Shown piece by piece: positions 39,901 to 42,500 of a stretch of DNA of 42,500 nt; the first letter of the stretch is position 1; the number at the start of each line of letters is the position of its first letter. Source of the stretch: Symbiodinium natans (lineage: Eukaryota > Sar > Dinophyceae > Suessiales > Symbiodiniaceae); assembly GCA_905221605.1 (NCBI GenBank), contig CAJNDS010002165.1, positions 507,083 through 549,582 of the forward strand. Direction: 5' to 3'. Under the pieces are notes generated by a model, which saw nothing but the letters and a program-made list of their open reading frames with translations, made no database searches and was not told the origin of the DNA. Made by a program: the position numbers and the translations under genes.

Positions 39901-42500
39901 GTAGAAAAGCCTCCCTTAGAAAAGGGCTAGGCCTCAGCCCTAAACCTAACCTCTGGCCATTGCAAGACGAACACCCGAAGTAGGGCTTTCTTTTACTTAC
40001 AGGCATCGTACTCAGGGGAAGTGTTAGGGTTTAGGGTTTAGGGTTGGGTTTTGGGGGTTAGGGTTTAGGGTTTAGGGTTTAGGGTTTAGGGTTTAGGGTT
40101 TAGGGTTTAGGGTTTAGGGTTTAGGGTTTAGGGTTTAGGGTTTAGGGTTTAGGGTTTAGGGTTTAGGGTTTAGGGTTTAGGGTTTAGGGTTTAGGGTTTA
40201 GGGTTTAGGGTTTAGGGTTTAGGGTTTAGGGTTTAGGGTTTAGGGTTTAGGGCTAGGGGTGATGAAGCACTTCTGAATGGAGGCCCCAAGAGCAGCCGCC
40301 CTATCGAAACCCAGATCCATCGCCAAGCCGCAGGAGTCGATTCGCTCAGACAGGTCGCCCTGACAAAGGAGGTTAGGGTTTAGGGTTAGGTGTTTAGGAC
40401 TTCGGGCTTAGGGCTTACGGTTCAGGGTTTAGGGTTTAGGGTTTAGGGCTTAGGGCTTAGGGTTTAGGGTTTAAGGGGTAGGGGGTTTTGGGCCTAGGGT
40501 GTTGTGCAGAGAAGAAGTCAACCAAAGTAGCGAAATTTGGAGAACTTGATTGGCGCTTTGGGTTTTGGGCTTGGGGATACGAGTGAAATCTGGATGGCTG
40601 TACCTACCCAGAGTGGGGTACATGCCGCCCTTCTTATAATTAGCGACCCATCCCGAAATGCTAAACGCCTAAGCCCTACAACCACGAAATCGCCTAAAGG
40701 GGTCAGAATCACAAGACAGGACTGCCGTGCACCCCTAAACTAAAACCCTGTAAGCCCCACGTTTGAACCGAAATCCCTGAAACCTACACACCCATGAACC
40801 CCTAAGCCCTTCTTAAAACCCATGGGACCTCAATCCCCGAAGCCTACGCCCGAAATCCCCCAAAGTTCGACTTCATCACAACCCATGAACCTCTCAAGTC
40901 AACCCTAAACCCTAAACCCTAAACCCTAAACCCTAAACCCTAAACCCTAAACCCTAAACCCTAAACCCTAAACCCTAAACCCTAAACCCTAAACCCTAAA
41001 CCCTAACCCTAAACCCTAAACCCTAAACCACCTTCCGCGCCTCCCGTGCCAAGTCGAGCACGATGAAGCAGGAGCCTGCCAGGTACATTCGCAAGAACCC
41101 TGGAGTCTGGGCCATATGAGGGTTTCTACAGGTTTCTTAACCCAAGAAAACAAGGCACTGCAACTGTGCAACACGTGGGACGTGAGCCAAACCCTAAACC
41201 CTAAACCCTAAACCCTAAACCCTGGCGGTCATTTAGGCCCTACGCCAGAGTAGCAGCGGGTCACAGCGGGCACTGCGGCCTGCTTCCCAAAAGGCGGCGA
41301 TCAAGTTGACCTCAAGAAGCGACTTGGCTTTGTGGGTGTCGGGGGTTTAGGGTTTAGGGTTTAGGGTTTAGGGTTTAGGGTTTAGGGTTTAGGGTTTAGG
41401 GTTTAGGGTTTAGGGTTTAGGGTTTAGGGTTTAGGGTTTGGGGTGCAGGGTTCAGGGTTTAGGTTTCAGGGTGCAGGGTGAAGGGGGGCCCTTTTGCCTT
41501 GGAGTAGCTACAAGGGCCCTCAGTACTGTGGAAACCCTAAAAAACACAAACACCAGAAAAAGTTACCCCTGTAGTTTACGGGGCCCATGCTTCACAGCCC
41601 GTTAAAAAAGGTAAGGGACCATATTAAGGGACCATACAACTACCCTGAGATTTTGCTGTCATTAAAGCAGCTATGAGACCTGGGACAGATTTCAAGCAGC
41701 TTTCGAGGACTTCTGGGAACAAAGTGGAAGAGGCAATGCTCCCTCCCTTCTTAGCAACATCCCAAACTCCAAGCCCCTTTTTGCCTTTGTTTTAAGGGCA
41801 GCAATTGGGATCCTAGCCTCGTAAGTTCGGCATATTGAAGTTCTGAAACCCCCCTAAACCCCTTCACACTCTACATCCCACAAAACAAGGGCCCGTACTA
41901 CACGAACTAGAGTACTAGAGTAGTTCTAGTACGTTGACACTGAATAGTTCCTTCGATCCTAAACCCTAAACCCTAAACCCTACACCCTAACCCCCAAACC
42001 AGGGTCACCTGTCCTGAGGCGCCTCAGTACTCCTTTGGGTTCAGGCACTCTGGGAAACGGTGCCGCGCTAGCTTGTCAAGTGAGAATTTCGTGGGGGTTT
42101 TGGGCTTTTGGGGAGGAAATGGTGGGCGGGGGGGGTCCCTGTGAGCCTAAACCCTAAATCCTAAACCCTAAACCCTAAACCCTAAACCCTAAACCCTAAA
42201 CCCTACACCGAAGCAAGGGGCGATGTTGCGATGTTGCAGCTCGCGCAAGCAGCGGATCTCACGTCGCAGGAAGAGCTCATGCTCTGGATGTCTCCTTTGC
42301 ATTTAGGGTTTAGGGTTTGGGGTTTAGGGTTTAGGGTTTAGGGTTTAAGTTTTAGGGTTTAGGGCTTGGGGCTTGGGGCTTGGGGCTTGGGGCTTCGGGC
42401 TTAGGGCGGAGGGCTTGGGACTGTTCGTGAGGGGTCAAACCTACATCGGGTATGTAGGGAGACAAGGCTTTTCGGAAGACTCTGAAACCCAAACCCCTGG
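24856..42500 (-). CDS. Split serine/threonine protein kinase gene, CAMK-like (5' end beyond window)
   Basis: Thirteen exons (listed separately) join in a single frame: 42222-42294, 41280-41310, 41041-41075, 40271-40359, 38180-38212, 37429-37457, 36166-36205, 29086-29128, 27920-27976, 26943-26972, 26744-26787, 25137-25216, 24856-24922. The product carries kinase subdomains in order: alpha-C (ELFLRREIRCLREL), beta-4 (VNLIAAFW), hinge (FIVLDLA..GDLSERI), YMHQRRVIHRDLKLENVL, VKVTDFGLS, GTPHYFAPEVL, DFFSLGVILYVMLCG, and KDMSRRLLEKDPNAR. HRD, DFG and APE residues are intact, so it should be an active Ser/Thr kinase; the ATP-binding loop and VAIK lysine are not visible and should lie right of 42.3 kb. 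Ten of twelve introns start GC, one GT or GA each is also used; acceptors are mostly AG followed by G. The family subgroup is inferred from DFFSLGVILYVMLCG plus NFPFD. Confidence 0.88.
25137..25216 (-). CDS. Kinase exon K12: NFPFD and alpha-G region
   Basis: An 80-nt exon starting NFPFDPHASDPDALVDSY and ending TEAAP plus G; acceptor CCCCAG|G, donor CCTG|GTAGGT. Follows LCG as the PF motif does in CAMK-type kinases. Confidence 0.82.
26744..26787 (-). CDS. Kinase exon K11: subdomain IX helix
   Basis: A 44-nt exon reading DFFSLGVILYVMLC plus GG; acceptor GTTGAG|G, donor TGCGG|GCCGC. The Asp is the conserved subdomain IX residue; Phe replaces the usual Trp. Confidence 0.88.
26943..26972 (-). CDS. 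Kinase exon K10: VLQNDYDTRI
   Basis: A 30-nt exon continuing APE with VLQNDYDTRI; acceptor GGCAAG|G, donor GGATC|GCCTCC. The 155-bp intron to K11 keeps phase 0. Confidence 0.82.
27010..27195 (+). repeat. TTTAGGGG octamer array
   Basis: About 20 eight-base units; a normal heptamer array follows at 27240-27300. Confidence 0.9.
27920..27976 (-). CDS. Kinase exon K9: activation loop and APE
   Basis: A 57-nt exon reading DIDGESLTPVGTPHYFAPE, phase 0 at both ends; acceptor CCAAAG|G, donor CCGGAG|GCGCGAG. GTPHYFAPE is the subdomain VIII signature. Confidence 0.88.
29086..29128 (-). CDS. Kinase exon K8: DFG motif
   Basis: A 43-nt exon reading YDVKVTDFGLSTWL; acceptor CCCAAG|G, donor chosen at TTG|GCAGCAG because it gives a normal-length activation loop. 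GT from K7 plus its first G makes Val before YDVKV. Other GC donors a few bases on are possible. Confidence 0.85.
29829..29929 (-). CDS. Gene N exon, AYDANKILRHDGTLDMK
   Basis: Acceptor GATGCCAG|G, donor GATGCCAG|GCATACTG. The 110-bp intron before it has near-identical sequence at its two splice junctions. Confidence 0.6.
29829..31922 (-). CDS. Gene N (3' part), unknown protein nested in the kinase intron
   Basis: Exons 31817-31922, 30895-31070, 30578-30841, 30040-30180 and 29829-29929 join in phase. The product is not recognised; it includes VAWLLCLVLEHGDDKVM, FLKAALRNEGHYVTVVMQ, VRVIMH, DDFVPDIVVAWSGHSYKV and RLNEVAFCCGKHADA. A TAG at 30677-30679 interrupts the third exon in frame unless a 51-nt GT-AG intron is removed there (GTGCAG to GTGTAG, phase 0). 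The last two introns begin GCATACT and both donor flanks share GATGCCAGGC-like sequence, as expected for an introner-type insertion. Further upstream exons may lie at 35861-35925 and about 35.53-35.67 kb, with the AT-rich island between. Confidence 0.5.
30040..30180 (-). CDS. Gene N exon, VSWLPVHIGL...KKIGRQ
   Basis: Acceptor TGCGAG|G, donor CGCCAG|GCATACTT (GC type), 47 codons. Joined to the next exon it reads GRQ-AYDANK. A later acceptor at GAGAG|GTCGAC is possible. Confidence 0.55.
30578..30841 (-). CDS. Gene N exon with in-frame TAG
   Basis: 264 nt, phase 0 at both ends. Starts GGPRGWALFEAKVAGRSEQR, and after the TAG at 30677-30679 continues TCVALALTCDAFLKVKEP. Coding character is similar on both sides of the stop, which suggests a nonsense change or a 51-nt intron. 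Confidence 0.45.
30895..31070 (-). CDS. Gene N exon, VKPGFLKAALRNEGHYVTVV
   Basis: Acceptor CCTGAG|G, 176 nt, 58 codons with GC-rich third positions; donor TATGGG|GTCGAG (or GC a few codons earlier). Unrecognised domain; the frame runs to a TAA at 30877 if unspliced. Confidence 0.55.
31140..31745. repeat. GC-rich minisatellite
   Basis: Six degenerate copies of a unit with GTGTTTTAAGGGGCCCCAGC (near 31165, 31240, 31310, 31400, 31560, 31650) are joined by runs of 9-bp CACCGCTCT/CACCGCCCT steps. It lies in an intron of gene N. Open frames here on both strands are repeat artefacts. Confidence 0.75.
31817..31922 (-). CDS. Gene N exon with hydrophobic segment
   Basis: Acceptor GGCAAG|G, donor G|GTGCTAAA; 106 nt including SSYVAWLLCLVLEHGDDKVM. 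Phase 1 carry matches the next exon. It starts about 50 bp from the edge of the AT-rich island. Confidence 0.5.
31976..33154 (+). pseudogene. Broken virus-like gene V1, Pro/Gln-rich tail
   Basis: The best start is ATG 31976 (MKNKPFPNRDAVFYKQ); codons left of it are GC-rich host DNA. Coding continues through three frames: to about 32150, then about 32143-32430, then about 32440-33089, then a C-terminal piece (YNKYLKLTEAIKAYITIG) in a fourth segment to a TGA at 33152. The second switch is explained by a 20-bp tandem duplication (32410-32423 repeated at 32430-32443). Features: Gln-rich helix, a Gly/Ala/Met-rich hydrophobic stretch (about 32460-32520), and a Pro/Gln/Ser-rich tail. No family was recognised; the layout resembles small structural genes of algal DNA viruses. 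The A/T-rich codons differ from every neighbour. Confidence 0.5.
33211..33297 (+). CDS. Very short hydrophobic ORF in the AT-rich island
   Basis: A 28-codon frame starting MKASKYFNKLLIFIEIYMFF. It may be chance in AT-rich DNA; listed because it lies between two better supported frames. Confidence 0.15.
   Translation: MKASKYFNKLLIFIEIYMFFKSFKVFKN
33321..33553 (+). pseudogene. Small charged coiled-coil-like gene V2, frameshifted
   Basis: ATG 33321 opens MKKSAQDKLFEILYKQAKHE and stops at TAG 33450-33452. A second frame beginning near 33446 continues the same Lys/Glu-rich helical style (EQEHLDKEMKYLDRQNEL) to TAA 33551-33553. The switch lies in an A-rich run, so one lost or gained base explains it. 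Function unknown. Confidence 0.4.
33556..33606. promoter_or_regulatory. Inverted repeat between V2 and V3
   Basis: TATAGTATATG at 33556-33566 is perfectly complementary to CATATACTATA at 33596-33606, with a 29-nt loop. It occupies the whole gap between two small genes, so it could be a shared terminator or promoter of the inserted element. Confidence 0.35.
33609..33986 (+). pseudogene. Zinc-finger virus-like gene V3, one in-frame TGA
   Basis: ATG 33609 begins MSAKFCNSCSRTRQLYDF. A CxxC pair is followed by a second pair whose first Cys position is the TGA at 33681-33683 (context KM*NYCRNRQ). The C-terminus has HCPFCHYDVKQY and a downstream H-x5-H (KSKTHQNN), a pattern common in small zinc-finger proteins of polinton-like viruses and other algal DNA viruses. 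Length 125 codons. The frame is otherwise open, so the copy is nearly intact. Virus origin is inference from motif style and base composition. Confidence 0.5.
33990..34250. other. AT-rich non-coding tail of the island
   Basis: Runs of A and T with repeated GAAAATTT/AAATTTT-like words and no frame above about 30 codons. Nothing else recognised. Confidence 0.4.
34430..35110. repeat. Degenerate direct repeats about 0.5 kb apart
   Basis: The words CATCCTTTCTTCT and ATGACGTGGGTAGT occur near 34509/34551 and again near 34970/35052, each followed by a similar CTTCT-GC-TTCCAT-like stretch. This looks like two diverged copies of a roughly 500-bp unit. No convincing gene in it. Confidence 0.4.
35527..35672 (-). 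CDS. Possible exon after a CTTCC tract
   Basis: On the minus strand a long pyrimidine run (the GGAA repeat seen from the other strand) ends CGAGCCAG, then two overlapping frames look coding: one with CYHSWCTDFGDVLEGIRSH, the other with TDVTIHGAQILVTSWRASG, which is the one in phase with the preceding exon. I cannot decide between them. Confidence 0.3.
35760..35802. repeat. (GGAA)n microsatellite
   Basis: On the minus strand it is a CTTCC pyrimidine run that precedes a candidate acceptor at about 35673. Confidence 0.85.
35861..35925 (-). CDS. Possible upstream exon of gene N
   Basis: Acceptor TAGGCAG|G, donor CAAAG|GTGTGT; 65 nt reading DPRGGTKGDGFRPKSTYRVF plus Q. Good splice sites and codon use, but the product is unknown and linkage to N is only by position. 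Confidence 0.45.
36166..36205 (-). CDS. Kinase exon K7: catalytic loop DLKLENVL
   Basis: A 40-nt exon with DLKLENVLISSS plus GT; acceptor AAAGAG|GA, donor TCTGT|GCCTGCC. Contains the catalytic Asp, Lys and Asn of subdomain VIb. Its downstream intron is 7 kb long. Confidence 0.88.
36840..37076 (+). repeat. TTTAGGGG octamer array in kinase intron
   Basis: About 23 octamers, bracketed by two copies of a TATAGGGTTTATATAGGG / GATGTTGGGGGG segment. Confidence 0.9.
37429..37457 (-). CDS. Kinase exon K6: start of catalytic loop
   Basis: A 29-nt exon reading YMHQRRVIH plus C; acceptor CCTCAG|G. The donor that keeps the frame is CACC|GAGCCC, a GA donor. Arg of the HRD motif is split C|GA between K6 and K7. 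Confidence 0.85.
38180..38212 (-). CDS. Kinase exon K5: alpha-E
   Basis: A 33-nt exon reading YVMQQLLAAI plus GG; acceptor CTGCAG|G, donor ATCGG|GCC. Joins K6 to give AAIGYMH, the expected helix before the catalytic loop. Confidence 0.85.
38984..39186. repeat. 57-bp tandem repeat plus 32-bp repeat
   Basis: Units start CTCGCACGCACTGGTAACAC at 38984, 39041 and 39098 (third partial); then TCATGGCTGAACGGTCGTAA-type 29-mers at 39126 and 39158. The 57-bp period keeps an open plus frame of 131 codons, but the location in a kinase intron makes coding doubtful. Confidence 0.85.
39745..39905. repeat. Dispersed repeat family 2, copy 2
   Basis: Starts GGTCCCTTCCTATGGGCCCT like copy 1; core GGTAAGGGATCGCAGTAAGG diverged, ends CATGCAACCTCCT. 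Confidence 0.5.
40022..40255 (+). repeat. Longest uniform TTTAGGG array
   Basis: About 31 units with almost no variants. Confidence 0.95.
40271..40359 (-). CDS. Kinase exon K4: GDLSERI, alpha-D/alpha-E
   Basis: An 89-nt exon starting GDLSERIDSCG and ending GASIQ plus AA; acceptor TTGTCAG|G, donor GAA|GTGCTTC (the one GT donor next to a kinase motif). The AA carry plus G of K5 makes Lys before YVMQQLL. Confidence 0.85.
40898..41028 (-). repeat. CCCTAAA array
   Basis: About 18 units next to the donor of kinase exon K3. Confidence 0.95.
41041..41075 (-). CDS. Kinase exon K3: hinge (subdomain V)
   Basis: A 35-nt exon reading SCFIVLDLARE; acceptor TGGCAG|G, donor GGGAG|GCGCGG. The FIVLDLA strand leads into the GDL of K4, as in kinase hinges. 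Confidence 0.85.
41280..41310 (-). CDS. Kinase exon K2: subdomain IV
   Basis: A 31-nt exon reading VNLIAAFWEA plus one base. Acceptor CTTGAG|G, donor G|GCCGC. Phase matches both neighbours, completing Gly across the junction with K3. Confidence 0.85.
41345..41445 (+). repeat. TTTAGGG array
   Basis: About 14 units just upstream of the acceptor of kinase exon K2 on the coding strand. Confidence 0.95.
41480..41660. repeat. Dispersed repeat family 2, copy 3
   Basis: Core CCCGTTAAAAAAGGTAAGGG at 41598-41617 followed by ACCATATTAAGGGACCATAC. Confidence 0.6.
42222..42294 (-). CDS. Kinase exon K1: alpha-C helix (subdomain III)
   Basis: Acceptor GCAAAG|G, donor ATC|GCCCC (GC type). Encodes RHPEHELFLRREIRCLREL then QHRNI; the glutamate in RREI is the likely salt-bridge Glu of alpha-C. 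Joins K2 in phase 0 to give the classical QHRNI-VNLI sequence. Confidence 0.85.
42441..42481 (-). CDS. Tentative kinase exon K0
   Basis: Between TTTCAG and AG|GTTTGACC a 41-nt segment reads SLPKSLVSLHTRC and its phase (two bases left over) fits exon K1. It would sit just before the alpha-C helix. No kinase motif is recognisable in it, so it rests on splice signals and phase alone. Confidence 0.3.

Larger units (their letters stand above)
38213..40270 (-). other. Kinase intron K4-K5, 2 kb
   Basis: Holds TTTAGGG arrays at both ends, CCCTAAA at 39368-39460, the 57-bp repeat and family-2 copy 2. No further exon supported. Confidence 0.6.
480..42420. repeat. Interstitial telomere-like arrays throughout introns
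   Basis: TTTAGGG and its complement CCCTAAA, perfect or with single-base variants, fill most non-exonic DNA. On the plus strand exons are typically flanked CCCTAAA on the left and TTTAGGG on the right. Both orientations alternate tens of times, so this is not a chromosome end. The largest arrays are listed separately. Confidence 0.95.

Noticed and set aside
39960-40020. Kinase exon with GTAAGT donor
   Set aside because: Lies between K4 and K5, which already join perfectly; no acceptor-defined frame.

Overview
The window looks like nuclear DNA of a dinoflagellate (Symbiodiniaceae-like). The evidence is TTTAGGG-type (plant/alga) telomere-like repeats, GC-rich exons all on one strand, many tiny exons, and introns that mostly start with GC (also GT, rarely GA) and end AG followed by G. 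There are no bacterial operons, tRNA or rRNA genes. Long open frames are rare because the genes are split into exons of about 20-380 nt; I assembled them by eye from splice signals, codon phase and family motifs.

Layout, in transcription order on the minus strand (right to left). (1) About 42.5-24.86 kb: a serine/threonine protein kinase gene (CAMK-like catalytic domain) entering from beyond the right edge. Thirteen exons join in phase and rebuild subdomains III to XI: alpha-C, hinge, HRDLKLEN, DFG, GTPxYxAPE, the DFFSLGV helix, and LLEKDPNAR. (2) Inside its 7-kb intron (36.17-29.13 kb) lies a block without telomere-like arrays. It holds exons of another minus-strand gene (N), a GC-rich minisatellite, and an AT-rich island (about 31.97-34.3 kb) with broken, virus-like small genes. 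(3) About 24.43-13.5 kb: gene L, a predicted secreted/membrane protein of unknown family, at least 18 exons, most joining in phase. (4) 13.46-10.65 kb: gene S1, a complete five-exon model with a signal peptide, a Cys-containing domain, a Thr/Pro/Gly repeat stalk and a hydrophobic C-terminal tail. (5) About 9.9-3.3 kb: further minus-strand exons (M), not joined with confidence. (6) 2.75-about 0.6 kb: gene S2, a secreted protein with a duplicated Cys module.

Almost all intronic space between about 0.5 and 42.4 kb is TTTAGGG/CCCTAAA arrays and variants (TTTAGGGG, TTTAGAGGG, TTGAGGG, TTGGGGC). Their orientation is not random: in most introns the coding strand reads donor, TTTAGGG array, spacer, CCCTAAA array, acceptor, so the intron ends are complementary and could pair in the pre-mRNA. 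In several places the repeat itself supplies the splice dinucleotide. This inverted-telomeric-repeat intron architecture is the most unusual system in the window. Also present are a seven-copy palindromic element (about 95 bp), two copies of which hold telomeric arrays in their middles, and a 107-bp foldback element between 25-bp direct repeats.
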